Source of the DNA: Meghimatium bilineatum
Taxonomy: Eukaryota > Mollusca > Gastropoda > Stylommatophora > Philomycidae
Length of the DNA: 64,000 bases
Assembly: GCA_034231615.1 (NCBI GenBank)
Contig: CM067309.1
Location: forward strand, 35,028,780-35,092,779
Reading direction: 5' to 3'
A program made the position numbers and the translations under genes. Numbering within the stretch: the first letter of the stretch is position 1; every line of letters begins with the position of its first letter. This document shows, piece after piece, positions 10,414 through 22,174 of the stretch. The notes under the pieces were generated by a model. It was not told the origin of the DNA, searched no databases, and worked only from the letters and a program-made list of their open reading frames with translations.

Positions 10414-11475
10414 TTACCAGGAATAAGTCTACTTAAAGGCAGGTTCAGGTAGTTCACTGATGGAGACATTAATGGACCAAATTAGGAAGACATTACCAGG
10501 AATAGGTTTACTTGAAGGCAGGCTCAGGCAACTCACTAATGGAGACATTAATGTGCCAAATTAGGAAGACATTACCAGGAATAGGTTTACTTGAAGGCAG
10601 GTTCAGGCAACTCACTAATAGAGACATTTATGTGCCAAATTAGGAAGACATTACCAGGAATAGGTTTACTTGAAGGCAGGTTCAGGTAACTCACTAATGG
10701 AGACATTAATGTGCCAAATTACGAAGACATTATCGGGAATAGGTTTACTTGAAGGCAGGTTCAGGTAACTCACTGATGGAGACATTAATGTGCCAAATTA
10801 GGAAGACAATACCAGGAATAGGTTTACTTGAATGCAGGTTCAGGTAATTCACTGATGGAGACATTAATGTGCCAAATTATGAAGACAATACCAGGAATAG
10901 GTTTACTTGAATGCAGGTTCAGGTAACTCACTGATGGAGACATTATTGTGCCAAATTACGAAGACATTATCGGAATAGGTTTACTTGAAGGCAGGTTCAG
11001 GTAACTCACTGATGGAGACATTAATGTGCCAAATTAGAAAGACAATACCAGGAATAGGTTTACTTGAATGCAGATTCAGGTAACTTACTGTTGGGGACAT
11101 TAATGTGTCAAATTAGGAAGGCATTATCGGGAATAGGTTTACTTGAAGGCAGGTTCAGGTAACTCACTGATGGAGACATTAATGGACCATATTAGGAAGA
11201 CAATACCAGGAATAGGTTTACTTGAAGGCAGGTTCAGGTAATTCACTGATGGAGACATTAATGTTCCAAATTAGGAAGACAATACCAGGAATAGGTTTAC
11301 TTGAATGCAGGTTCAGGTAACTTACTGTTGGAGACATTAATGTGTCAAATTAGGAAGGCTTTATCGGGAATAGGTTTACTTGAAGGCAGGTTCAGGTAAC
11401 TCACTGATGGAGACATTAATGGACCATATTAGGGAAGACAATACCAGGAATAGGTCTACTTGAAGGCAGGTTCTG
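10414..11475. repeat. Minisatellite, ~79-bp unit, ~13 copies
   Basis: Long units containing ACCAGGAATAGGTTTACTTG, AGGCAGGTTCAGGTAACTCA and GGAGACATTAATGTGCCAAA. Variant sites (ATTACC/TTATCG) recur in runs, implying block-wise amplification. Confidence 0.95.
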
Positions 11476-11559
11476 AGAACAGAAAAGGATGTACGGTGAA
11501 AGGCATCAAACTCTTGTTATAGAATTTGTAAACCACCCCACCTGTTTTTACACACGACC

Positions 11560-11745
11560 CTTGCTTTTATGTATTTACTGTTTTCTTTGATTACTTTCTG
11601 TTTCTCATTTGATGTGCCTTTCATTACTTTATGCTTCATACTTGATGTGCCTTTAATTACTTTCTGCTTCACACTTGATGTGCCTTTCATTACTTTATGC
11701 TTCACACTTGATGTGCCTTTCATTACTTTATGCTTCACAATTATG
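11560..11745. repeat. Minisatellite, 33-bp unit, ~6 copies
   Basis: Units TTTCATTACTTTATGCTTCA + CACTTGATGTGCC. The unit length is a multiple of three, which gives short ORFs on both strands. Lies ~75 bp upstream of the 11819 exon. Confidence 0.92.
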
Positions 11746-11818
11746 TGTGCTTGGTGCAATGTTTTATTTTGTTATTTCCAATTGGTTTTCTTTCACCTTC
11801 TGTCATTGAACATCACAG

Positions 11819-11863
11819 AGATGAACTTATCCCAGACTCAGATGAGAGACTAGCAACTGATAG
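11819..11863 (+). CDS. RILP-like protein, short exon after RH2
   Basis: This 45-bp exon is bounded by acceptor GAACATCACAG and donor GTAAGT. One base completes the codon left open by the 7726-7799 exon, giving K, then DELIPDSDERLATD, and it leaves two bases (AG) for the next exon. The acidic stretch directly after the Y-K-P end of RH2 fits the linker position in RILP-like proteins. Phase, consensus splice sites and correct order support it; the sequence itself is too short to identify alone. The next in-phase exon expected from the family (a GPI/EPE-type segment ending in a basic IRR motif) was not found in the following 22 kb. It may be in the assembly gap, diverged, or absent. Confidence 0.75.
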
Positions 11864-11929
11864 GTAAGTCACCTCCCGTCTCTTTACAGTTTAACTCAAA
11901 AAATATAGAAAGTTTGCAGATTTTTTGGC

Positions 11930-12230
11930 TTTTTTAGATAACATATTTTTTTTAAAAATGATGATGATGTTCGTCTGTCGTAATTGACGATGACCAAAAA
12001 CTCAACCATAATAATAATAACAATAAATAATAAAAATAATATAGTTAATAGTGCGTTTTTAAATGACTAACACATCCAATGCACGCACAAAATATTCTTT
12101 TACAGAATTGACAACAATAGAGGGTATCTATATGAGGTTGAGATGTTTTTTTTCTTTTCTAGATGCCGCTTTAGAAAAATCGATTTGACTAATCTCTGCG
12201 ATTGAAAGAAACGTACTTCTTCATAAGACG

Positions 12231-12240
<10 letters not shown>
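11930..12240. other. Intron, AT-rich, no feature recognised
   Basis: Contains ATAATAATAACAATAAATAA low-complexity sequence only. Confidence 0.5.

Positions 12241-12316
<76 letters not shown>
12234..12316. repeat. (AT)n microsatellite
   Basis: About 80 bp of nearly uninterrupted AT dinucleotide. Confidence 0.98.
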
Positions 12317-12317
<1 letters not shown>

Positions 12318-12599
12318 CAATTTAAACTCTTTCAGAACTTGATTTTTGTTTAGGCTTGGAAAAAATTAATTTGTAATTGTAGCACAAATGATATCTTTTT
12401 AATTTTATCATTTCATATTATAGTATTAGTTAATTTGGCAAGTATTGTTATATCATTGCAGATGGAAATGGTTACAGAAAATGAAAATATCACTAAATTA
12501 CTAATTGTTTTGTTGATGGAAAGATAAATTATAATTTTATAAAACAACAGTATGTAAGATTCTATAATTTGTTCATATACATAATAATATGCATAAACG

Positions 12600-12720
12600 A
12601 TCAGGGTTATAGGATATCACTCTAGAGACAGCACAAAAAGCCTTCCCAGTATATTCTGTTCTCAGTCGTTTGGAATAGTGTAGAATAATCATGCACAGAC
12701 CATTCAAGATTATATAGATA
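12600..12720 (-). mobile_element. LINE RT C-terminal fragment, degenerate
   Basis: TCTGTTCTCAGTCGTTTGGA and GTGTAGAATAATCATGCACA match, base for base in places, the better preserved minus-strand copy at 42430-42670. Confidence 0.5.
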
Positions 12721-12840
12721 TTGAAATATAAAGAAATCGTGATTCCCAAAATTTATTCTTGGTATAAAAAGATGAGAAATTTGAAAAGAGGAGAAATGCA
12801 GCAGGTAAACAGTGAAAAGTATCTAGAAATTCACTGGTAA

Positions 12841-12920
12841 ATAAAAACCATCTACACTGGTCATCCATGACCAAACTGTCCAAGGACATTTGCGGCTAGA
12901 ATTAGCCACCTATTAAGTCA
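12841..12920 (+). mobile_element. Fragment of a dispersed repeat
   Basis: ACATTTGCGGCTAGAATT here recurs at 14461-14478, where it is followed by (GAA)n; probably the 3' region of another GAA-tailed retroposon. Confidence 0.45.
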
Positions 12921-13153
12921 TAGTCAAGAACATAACTCTAACTGAATTTCAAAAGTGGATGTAACAAATTGTCATTATCACTTTTGCTGGATGAACAAAA
13001 ACAACACAATCTTGGTTTAGGATATTCTTATCCAATATTCTGACATTTACACAAGGGCATCTAGCTGTCTTCAATGTATAATTTATGTGACAAATTTGTT
13101 ATCTCAATCTTCTATTTCTGAATCAAGCTCTCCGCCGAAGACGGATGTGTCGG

Positions 13154-13253
13154 NNNNNNNNNNNNNNNNNNNNNNNNNNNNNNNNNNNNNNNNNNNNNNN
13201 NNNNNNNNNNNNNNNNNNNNNNNNNNNNNNNNNNNNNNNNNNNNNNNNNNNNN
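13154..13253. other. Assembly gap, 100 N
   Basis: Exactly 100 N, a conventional gap of unknown size. The left flank (GCCGAAGACGGATGTGTCGG) is the head of a SINE-B, so the gap probably fell inside a repeat. A host exon could be hidden here. Confidence 0.99.
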
Positions 13254-13732
13254 ATATTCTTCTTTTAGCAGTTAGCACCATTCTTGGTCAGCTAAAGAAA
13301 TGCAAGCAAACTCTACTGCAACTAACACTAATCTGCTGAGCTGTGCTGTACACGACTATGGAAGCACACAACTTTCAATGACATATTGAACACACATATT
13401 TCAGTTCTTTCCCTTCCACCAACTTAATTTTCTTTTAATTATTTCCCTTATTTAGGTTTATCAATTTTTTTTCTATGTTTATTATTTTAAATATTAATTT
13501 ATTTAGAACAGTTGTATAAATAGTTAGGAGGGTTGTGGAGGTGACAGACACACTGGGGTTAGGAAGGGGGCCAGTATGTGCTAATGTTAAGTAATAAATA
13601 AATACCTGGTGTCTGATACACACTGCCAAGGGAAATATCAAAAGAAAATTAATTTGGTAGGCACACACACCGGAAAGAACCTATATTTCTTTATTTAATT
13701 CACAGCACAGAAACTTTATAGACACATTCTCC

Positions 13733-13788
<56 letters not shown>

Positions 13789-14090
13789 ATACTGAACAAG
13801 AAGTAGACAACACAATTGAATGCCATGCGTCTGCTGTGTCATCGTTACAAGAGTTTTGTAATTGCAACTCCACTGTCTGATACAGTAAATATATAAATGT
13901 CACTGTTATGTGGTGGCATTTTTAATATTGCTATTAAAAAAAAATCAAATAGTTTCAAGATATAATAAAATAAAATAATGCAGTTTATGTTCGTTGGACT
14001 TGTATACAATTTCCAGAACTTGTGTGTGCGTGTCCATGTGGTTCTGTCGATCTTAAGATTACTTGCAAACATGAAGTATCGATCTATTGT
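13254..14090. other. Intron, no gene feature
   Basis: AT-rich sequence with a compound (CT)n(AT)n microsatellite at 13728-13782; small ORFs here show no recognisable domain. Confidence 0.6.
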
Positions 14091-14094
14091 TGAA

Positions 14095-14770
14095 CATTAA
14101 TCCAGCATGATAGGATTTATCCAGTTGTAATCCAGCATGATAGGATTTATCAAATTGTAATCCGCATGATAGAATTTATCCAATTGTAATCCGCATGATA
14201 GAATTTATCCAATTGTAATCCGCATGATAGAATTTATCTAATTGTAATCCGCATGATATAATTTATCCAGTTGTAATCCATCATGATAGAATTTATCCAG
14301 TTGTAATCCAGCATGATAGGATTTATCCAGTTGTAATTCTGCATGATAGGATTATCAATTAGTAATCCTGCATATTAGAAGTTATCTATTAGTAATCACA
14401 CAAGATAAGATTATCAAGTAGTAATCAAGCATGATAGGATCATTTTGTTTGTAATCAAGTACATTTGCGGCTAGAATTGAAGAAGAAGAAGAAATACAGC
14501 ATATTAGAAATTAACCATTAGTCATTAAGTGTGGTAGGATTATCAATAAGTAATCAAGCCTGATAGGATTTTCCAGTAGTAATCAAGTGTAATAGGATTA
14601 TCCATTCATAATCACCTGTGATATGAGAATCAATTAGTAATCCAACATATTAGAACTTATCCATTAGTAATATGTTGTGATAGGATTATCCAGTAGTAAT
14701 CAAAGTGTGATATAATTATCTAGTGTGATAGGATTGTACATTAGTAATTAAGTGTAATAGGATTTTCTTG
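14095..14770. repeat. Minisatellite, ~30-bp unit (left part)
   Basis: Units with GTAATCCGCATGATAGAATT / TATCCAGTT, becoming AGTAATCAAGTGT-type to the right. The same basic unit continues after 15165, so element D-like DNA interrupts one large array. A tiny GAA-tailed fragment (14461-14493) is also embedded. Confidence 0.9.
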
Positions 14771-14774
14771 ATTA

Positions 14775-15165
14775 GAAACTGGCCTCATGGCACGTGGGGC
14801 ATTCCCATAAGTGCTCTGCCCTCTGTTTCGGCAACATTAGACTCGATGGTGTTTTGAGTCTAATGTTGCCGAAACAGATGTCGACATCAGGGCACAACTC
14901 TGGCCCCTTGCGGCAGGTTTCTTTGTTGTTCCGCCCACCCACGCTGTGCCCGTAACTAGTTCAAGCACAACGCCGGCCTGTCGGAACAACATGGTAACTG
15001 TTATTGAAGGTTACGACTACGGGATTGTATAGATGACGTGCCATGAAGCTTCTATAAGAAGATAACCTCAATATAAAGGCTTGTCATCTACTAAGGTTTT
15101 CTGTTGCATGGTTGGTTTGTCTAGTGAGCCATTGGTGAGACCCACAGACGCAACTGCATGTGCGA
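14775..15165 (-). mobile_element. Element D-related insertion with a perfect hairpin
   Basis: On the - strand this begins with the element D head (GCAGTTGCGTCTGTGGGTCT … CACGTCATCTATACAAT, 15165 to about 15025) but has a different, GC-richer body. The body holds a perfect 23-bp inverted repeat (14822-14844 / 14856-14878) with an 11-base loop. AGGATT flanks both sides. Confidence 0.7.
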
Positions 15166-16800
15166 AAGGATTATCTATTAGTAGTCAAGCATGATAGGAT
15201 TATCCATTAGTAATCAAGCATGATTGGATTTTAAACTAGTAATCAAGTGTGATAGGATTGTTAATTAGTAATCAAGTGTGATGTGATTGTTAATTAGTAA
15301 TCAAGCGTGATAGGATTGTTAATTAGTAATCAAGTGTGATAGGATTGTTAATTAGTAATCAAGTGTGATATGATTGTTAATTAGTAATCAAGTGTGATAT
15401 GATTGTTAATTAGTAATCAAGTGTGATATGATTGTTAATTAGTAATCAAGCGTGATAGGATTGTTAATTAGTAATCAAGTGTGATAGGATTGTTAATTAG
15501 TAATCAAGTGTGATAGGATTGTTAATTAGTAATCAAGTGTGATATGATTGTTAATTAGTAATCAAGCGTGATAGGATTGTTAATTAGTAATCAAGTGTGA
15601 TAGGATTGTTAATTAGTAATCAAGTGTGATAGGATTGTTAATTAGTATTCAAGTGTGATAGGATTGTTAATTAGTAATCAAGTGTGATAGGATTGTTAAT
15701 TAGTAATCAAGTGTGATAGGATTGTTAATTAGTAATCAAGTGTGATATGATTGTTAATTAGTAATCAAGCGTGTGTGATAGGATTGTTAATTAGTAATCA
15801 AGTGTGATATGATTGTTAATTAGTAATCAAGTGTGATAGGATTGTTAATTAGTAATCAAGTGTGATATGATTGTTAATTAGTAATCAAGTGTGATAGGAT
15901 TGTTAATTAGTAATCAAGCGTGATATGATTGTTAATTAGTAATCAAGTGTGATATGATTGTTAATTAGTAATCAAGCGTGATAGGGTTGTTAATTAGTAA
16001 TCAAGTGTGATAGAGTTGTTAATTAGTAATCCTGCTTATTATAACTTATCCATTAATAATTAAGTGTGATATGATTGTTAATTAGTAATCAAGCGTGATA
16101 GGGTTGTTAATTAGTAATCAAGTGTGATAGAGTTGTTAATTAGTAATCAAGTGTGATAGGATTGTTAATTAGTAATCAAGTGTGATAGGATTGTTAATTA
16201 GTAATCAAGTGTGATATGATTGTTAATTAGTAATCAAGTGTGATGTGATTGTTAATTAGTAATCAAGTGTGATAGAGTTGTTAATTAGTAATCAAGTGTG
16301 ATAGGATTGTTAATTAGTAATCAAGAGTGATAGGGTTGTTAATTAGTAATCAAGTGTGATATGATTGTTAATTAGTAATCAAGTGTGATAGGATTGTTAA
16401 TTAGTAATCAAGTGTGATATGATTGTTAATTAGTAATCAAGTGTGATAGAGTTGTTAATTAGTAATCAAGTGTGATAGGATTGTTAATTAGTAATCAAGT
16501 GTGATAGGGTTGTTAATTAGTAATCAAGTGTGATATGATTGTTAATTAGTAATCAAGTGTGATAGGATTGTTAATTAGTAATCAAGTGTGATAGGATTGT
16601 TAATTAGTAATCAAGTGTGATAGGATTGTTAATTAGTAATCAAGCGTGATATGATTGTTAATTAGTAATCAAGTGTGATAGAGTTGTTAATTAGTAATCA
16701 AGTGTGATAGGATTGTTAATTAGTAATCAAGTGTGATAGAGTTGTTAATTAGTAATCCTGCTTATTATAACTTATCCATTAATAATTAAGTGTGATATGA
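15166..16800. repeat. Minisatellite, ~29-bp unit (right part), ~55 copies
   Basis: Very regular units GTTAATTAGTAATCAAGTGT + GATAGGATT with a limited set of variants (GATATGATT, AGCGTG, GATAGAGTT). A composite block ending TAATCCTGCTTATTATAACT occurs twice (about 16028 and 16753), showing large-scale duplication. Confidence 0.97.
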
Positions 16801-17430
16801 TTATAATATACAAGTCATATAGTATATTAGAGGTTATCTGTTAGTAATCATGCAAGATGGTATTATCAATAAGTAGTCTAATCATGGTAGGATTATCCTT
16901 TAGTAATCAAGTGTTATAGGATTATATAGGAAGTCTATTAGTAATCACACAAGGTAGGATTATCAATTAATAATCTAGCATGTTTGGATTATCCATTAGT
17001 AATTATGGGATTATCAATTAGTAATCAGTAGTGATAGGATTATCCAGTAGATTATACACTGTTTGATTAATTATGTAGAACTTCATTATGATATTATTTG
17101 TCCAGTATTACATTTAGGTAATAGTTTTTATCCAGTAGTATTTTTATATTTATCCAGTAGTGGTAACGTAAGGATTTTTCCAGTAGTATTTATGTAAGGA
17201 TTTGTCCAGTAATAATGTAAGGATTTATTAAGTAATATTTATACAAGTATTTATCCAGTATTATTTATACAAGTATTTATTTAATATTATTTATACAAGT
17301 ATTTATCCAGTATTATTTATACAAGTATTTATCCAGTATTATTTATACAAAGAATTTATCCAGTATTATTTACACAAGAATTTATCCAGTAGTGTTTATG
17401 TAAGGATTTATCCAGTAGTAATAATATTAA
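16800..17430. repeat. Decayed tandem repeats
   Basis: Irregular copies of TTAGTAATC…GGATTATC, then ~26-bp units TATTTATACAAGTATTTATC / CAGTAT. Confidence 0.8.
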
Positions 17431-17444
17431 TAATATAAAAATAA

Positions 17445-17650
17445 CCCATCAGGATTGTAGGAGTGCCCACTGAAGACATCACCACAAAAAGCACTCTAAA
17501 CTAAAACACCTCTATCCTCAGCCATACAGGGAGTGTAGAAAAGTCATACCCAGACCATTCCTTGATGTTATCAATCCATAATTTTCTTTTCCACATCTTC
17601 TTCCACACTCAACTGTTCCTTGCAAAATAATTTTATAAAGTGAATTGTAT
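17445..17650 (-). mobile_element. LINE RT C-terminal fragment
   Basis: Collinear with 42430-42670: GTGTAGAAAAGTCATACCCA, CCATTCCTTGATGTTATC and TTCCTTGCAAAATAATTTTA. On the - strand the family reads …DNIKEW-type sequence. Diverged and frameshifted. Confidence 0.6.
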
Positions 17651-17839
17651 GTCCAAAAAAAACTTATTACGCCATTTCACAGCTGCCAAAAGCAGTTCCT
17701 GGTAACCTGCCAGTTTGTTTACTTGCTGATAGACAAATATATTTGTTGTTATTTGCCAATAAGCCATGTTTTGGAGAAGAGTTGTGCGCCACCGATTAAA
17801 ATTCTCCCCATTGAAATGCTACACTGGAGTAAGCAGTAG

Positions 17840-18020
17840 TATTTATGAAAGGATTTATCCAGTTGTATTTATGTAGGATAGGATTTATCCAGTTGTATTT
17901 ATGTAGAATATAATTTATCCACTTGTTTTATGTAGGATAGGATTATCCATTATTATTTATGTAAGGATTTATCCAGTTGTATTTATGTAGGATGGGATTT
18001 ATCCAGTTGTATTTGCACCG
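17840..18020. repeat. Tandem repeat, ~32-bp unit
   Basis: GGATTTATCCAGTTGTATTT + ATGTAGGATA units, about five copies; a relative of the preceding array, separated from it by the LINE fragment. Confidence 0.85.
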
Positions 18021-18159
18021 TGTGAATAAACTACTTCTGTGATGGGTCTATATAATGTGCAGTGTACATATTTGTAAATTTTGTTTCATAGCTTGGTTGA
18101 GGTTAGTTTTATTTTTCTATTTTATCTGTGATAAGCCATGGTTTAAATAACTTAGGATC

Positions 18160-18940
18160 TTTAATTAGGATTAGTGAATCTTGAGACTTTGAGATTAATG
18201 TACACTGAGATGTATATTTAGTTTGGGATTAGTGAAACCTTGTGCTTTGTCTTAGATTAACGAATCCTGGGGCTTAGTCTAAGATTAATGAACCCTATGA
18301 GTTGTCTAAGATTAATTAGCTCTGAGGCGTAATACAAAATTATTGAACCATAGGGCTTAGTCTACGATAAGTGAGTCATGGGGCTTAATATAAGATTAGT
18401 GATCCCTATGGCTTAGTCTAAGATTAGTGAACCCTAGGCTTAGTCAAAGATAAGTGTATCCTATGTCTTAGTCTATGATTAATTATCCTGGTCGTTTAGT
18501 CAAGTTTAGTGAGTGAATCCTAGGGCTTAGTCTATGATTAGTGAACCCTAAGGCTTAGTCTAAAATTAATGAACTATATGGCTTAGTCTAAGATTAGTGA
18601 TCCCTTGGGCTTAGTCTAAAATTAGTGAACCCTGGGCTTAGCCTAAGATTAGTGGACCCTAAGACTTAGTCTAAGATTAGTGAACTCTAAGGCTTCGTCA
18701 AAGATTATTGAACCCTGGGGCTTAAGTCTAAGATTAATGAACCCTTCGGCTTAGTCTAAGATTAGTGAACCCTTCGGCTTAGTCTAAGATTATTGAATCC
18801 TTCGGCTTAGTCTAAGATTAGTGAACCCTTCAGCTTAGTCTAAGATTATTGAACCCTTCGGCTTAGTCTAAGATTAGTGAACCCTTCGGCTTAGTCTAAG
18901 ATTATTGAACCCTTCGGCTTAGTCTAAGATTGGTGAATGA
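18160..18940. repeat. Minisatellite, ~28-bp unit
   Basis: CGGCTTAGTCTAAGATTAGT + GAACCCTT units, degenerate on the left and homogeneous on the right (18730-18935), as if growing at the right end. Confidence 0.94.
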
Positions 18941-19036
18941 TTAACTTTATCTAACAGAACCAAGTAACAGTGATAAGAAAGCAGTCTGTGCTGGGTTGTA
19001 TACATTTCCTTATATTTGTAGGCATCTCTTGGCTGT

Positions 19037-19037
19037 G

Positions 19038-19089
<52 letters not shown>
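19037..19089. repeat. (AT)n microsatellite
   Basis: About 50 bp of AT dinucleotide. Confidence 0.97.
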
Positions 19090-19092
<3 letters not shown>

Positions 19093-19540
19093 GAAGGTTG
19101 TTCTCTGACTTTATGTACAATGATTGGTCATATTTTTACTTAAGGTGTACTAGTTGATTTCTTTCTTTGCATCCTATTTTGTGTGTGGAATAATCTTGTT
19201 TTCCTTGTGCACTGTATTATGGGAATCTATTTGGCATATTTTTTTTACTTTGCGTTGTGTGCTTTTTTTTGGTCTGTTTTATTGTCCTTTTAAAATGGAG
19301 GTAATTATGATATAATAAGTAAATATGTGTTGGAGAAAGAATATAGCTGATAATATGAGGAAATTTATAAGTAATGTGCAAAGGACAATACAAATCCAGG
19401 ATTTGGTATAGTAATAATAATAAAAAAAATTTCTAGAAACAAAGGTGGCTGCGTGATATATTTAAAAAAAGGAATAATTTATATTTTGGTGCAATATAGC
19501 AACCCCCTCATTCTGGTCACAATACAACTTTGCTAATACT
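19090..19540. other. Intron, no feature recognised
   Basis: AT-rich unique sequence. Confidence 0.5.
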
Positions 19541-19545
19541 TTCAG

Positions 19546-19705
19546 TCGAAGCCAGATGTGTTGAGCCATTGGCGCAAATAAAATGGCGACACAGCGTATT
19601 TCTGTTTCTCTGGACTACATCCAAATCTTGTAGGATTATTGTTCTGCTACAAGAGAGATCCAGCAGGGGTTTGAGAATGAACGCTGAAGAAACTAATAGA
19701 CAATT
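19546..19705 (+). mobile_element. SINE-B copy
   Basis: Head GTCGAAGCCAGATGTGTTGA, middle GGACTACATCC…TGCTACAAGAGAGATCCAGC, tail TTTGAGAATGAACGCTGAAG. CTAATA occurs on both flanks, a possible short target-site duplication. Confidence 0.85.
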
Positions 19706-19739
19706 TTCATTAAAACAACTATTTTCTATCATATGAAAT

Positions 19740-20480
19740 ATTTTGAGAAATCAATAGTTTACTTAGTTTCATTATCTGAAAAGAATGGGAGGAGAGAATT
19801 TCTTCGGTTTTATGTTTTTTGCATCACTCATTGTATTAATTATGAGTATCCAATCATTTAAGATTCTCAACATTTAACTAACCAAAAATAGATGAGATGG
19901 ACATTTGAGTTTTTCATATTATAATTATTTTTTTCCGTGGATATGAAGTTTCTTTAGGCTGGCACGAAACTAAAATATCAAAATACAAACAATAATAAAA
20001 ATAAAGATAAAAAGTTGGGTTACGGCATGTACCCGCATACCTCCAGAAAAAAATAACTGTTTATATTATTGTCCTTATTCATTATCATTAGTATTTTAAA
20101 ACAAGTTCGTACTTATTTTTATTATATTTTCTTATTTATTTTACTACTGCCCACGTCTGATCTTCTCTGGCTTTTTGGTGATTATATAAAAGTGTACTTT
20201 GTTTCTGTATTGTGTCATGTGAATGTGTTCCAACGTAGATAATCTCATGTTGTATAATGAGTAAATATAATTCAAATGTAGACCATCTCGTGTTGTATAG
20301 TTTGTAATTATAATTCTAATGTAGATAATTCACATTCTCGTGTCTTGCATTTTCTTCAGTTTTTCCTAATGTGAGGGTTGATAAATCATAAACTGTATAA
20401 ATATTTTATCTACAATATTATCTATAATAAAATATTATCTATAAATATTGAATTCTCAAGACAGGCATACTGCAGATATA
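19740..20480. other. Intron, no feature recognised
   Basis: AT-rich; nothing supported. Confidence 0.5.
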
Positions 20481-20489
20481 AGGGTTGAT

Positions 20490-21170
20490 TCTTCTTCTTT
20501 TGTTCACTTGAAATATGTCTATACCTGTAATTATGTCTTCTGAATAAAACTGACTGTCTTTTGTAGTACAGTGGCGCATACAGCTTTGATTCCAGTGTTG
20601 TTTCCTCTGGCCAATATGTCTGCCTCAGCTTTTCATACTCAAAACACTCTTAAGTATATGTTTTGCACTCTGTGGTTCTTGTCCACATGTACACATGGCT
20701 GTGTTGCCAATCTTGAATTGTGTGTACATATGACTAGGAGTTGGTTCTGTCCCGTTCTGAGGTGTAGAATTACAACTTGTTCTGATCTGTTCATAATGTA
20801 ATAGTCATCTTGTGTTGGTGTTTGTGGCTTTCTTATTGACATGACCATCTGTTTCATCTGATGGTAGGATGGTAGTACATCTGGTTGGTTTTTGGCTGCA
20901 CCTTTCTTAGCCAGTTGGTCTGCTTTTTCATTTCCTGGTACTCCATACTGAGAGGGTATCCACTGCATAGTTACCCTATAAAGGTAAGATAGTTCATTTA
21001 GTTTGTGTAAGTCTGTTACCGGTAGTTTTCCAGACTGGAAAGCTTGAAGCACTGACTTTACATCTGTCAGGAGTACCACAGACTGTGGACTATGGTTGGT
21101 GTTCAGCAGTTTTTCATTTGCCACCCTAATTGCCTATATTTCTGCATCATAATTTTGTATGAATTGGGAA
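20490..21170 (-). mobile_element. LINE-1-type fragment: RNase H, C-terminus and (GAA)n tail
   Basis: The minus-strand open frame 21124-20639 contains QSVVLLTDVKSVLQAFQSGK (RNase H), then MQWIPSQYGVPGNEKADQLA, a textbook end of a retrotransposon RNase H domain (WIPxHxGxxGNExAD). LHLRTGQNQL and the remains of a Cys/His knuckle follow. Downstream on the - strand are a 3' UTR and the tail CAAGTGAACAAAAGAAGAAG. It is 5'-truncated. A sister copy lies at 27650-28440. The name 'LINE-1-type' here is only a label for this window. Confidence 0.92.
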
Positions 21171-21179
21171 TGTTAAAGA

Positions 21180-21660
21180 CAGGATACGATTAGGATTCTC
21201 TACACTTAAACACGGAACTTAGAACATAGAGAGGCATGGTAGGGTTTTTGCATTCACTTTTTCCAGAGTGGCACCCATACAGCTCTGAGGTATTATAGGT
21301 TTAATGATGATGATGATTCAGCAAATCATTACATACAGTCTCACAACTATATGTGTTACTACTGGGAATGTGTATGCTGTGAGTATGCCAATGCTGAATC
21401 GTAAACAACTCTTGATTAATGAACCAGTATAGTAGCACTAGGTGTGTACATATGCACTTATTTCCCATAAGTGCTCTCTGCTTGCCAGTCTGTCAACTAT
21501 CGTAAGGTAAACAGGCTAAGTATCCTATTCAATTTCTGGTTGTGAGTTCTTCTGATCCTATACCATAATCATTGACACTCAGAATGATGTTCTCCCTTCG
21601 CAAGCGAAGATAAGCATGGCAGGAAAAACAATAAATGTGATGAGCAAGTGATGAAAGCCA
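21180..21660. other. Intron, no feature recognised
   Basis: Unique-looking sequence with a fragment CCCATAAGTGCTCT that also occurs near 14803. Confidence 0.4.
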
Positions 21661-21663
21661 TAA

Positions 21664-21955
21664 CTTGCGCAATGAAAATTGGATTAAAGTGAATGAGAGT
21701 TGCGCAATGAAAATTGGATTAAAGTGAAGGAGAGTTGCGCAATGAAAATTGGATTAAAGTGAAGGAGAGTTGCGCAATGAAAATTGGATTAAAGTGAAGG
21801 AGAGTTGCGCAATTAAAATTGGATTAAAGTGAAGGAGAGTTGCGCAATGAAAATTGGATTAAAGTGAAGGAGAGTTGCGCAATGAAAATTGGATTAAAGT
21901 GAAGGAGAGTTGCGCAATGAAAATTGGATTAAAGTGAAGGAGAGTTGCGCAATGA
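21664..21955. repeat. Minisatellite, 35-bp unit, ~8 near-perfect copies
   Basis: AGTTGCGCAATGAAAATTGG + ATTAAAGTGAAGG. Copies differ at only one or two positions, so the array is young. Confidence 0.96.
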
Positions 21956-22174
21956 TGTCGTAATCCTCTCTCTCATCCCTACACATATGGTCTTAGTGGC
22001 ACAACGAGTAGACGACTGAGTGTGTGACGGGGTGCAGTAGATGACCAGGGTGCCTTACTGTCTCACCGTGCTCTTTCACACTCTACAACGCTAACTGGAT
22101 GACGCCTTTCTGCCCAGTGGCCCATGTTTGGTGAGCTCCTTTGCGCAGTCCGCCACATAAAATACATGGAATAC

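Noticed and set aside
12234-12316. (AT)n tract as a possible origin or regulatory site
   Set aside because: A plain dinucleotide microsatellite, like those at 13755 and 19040.
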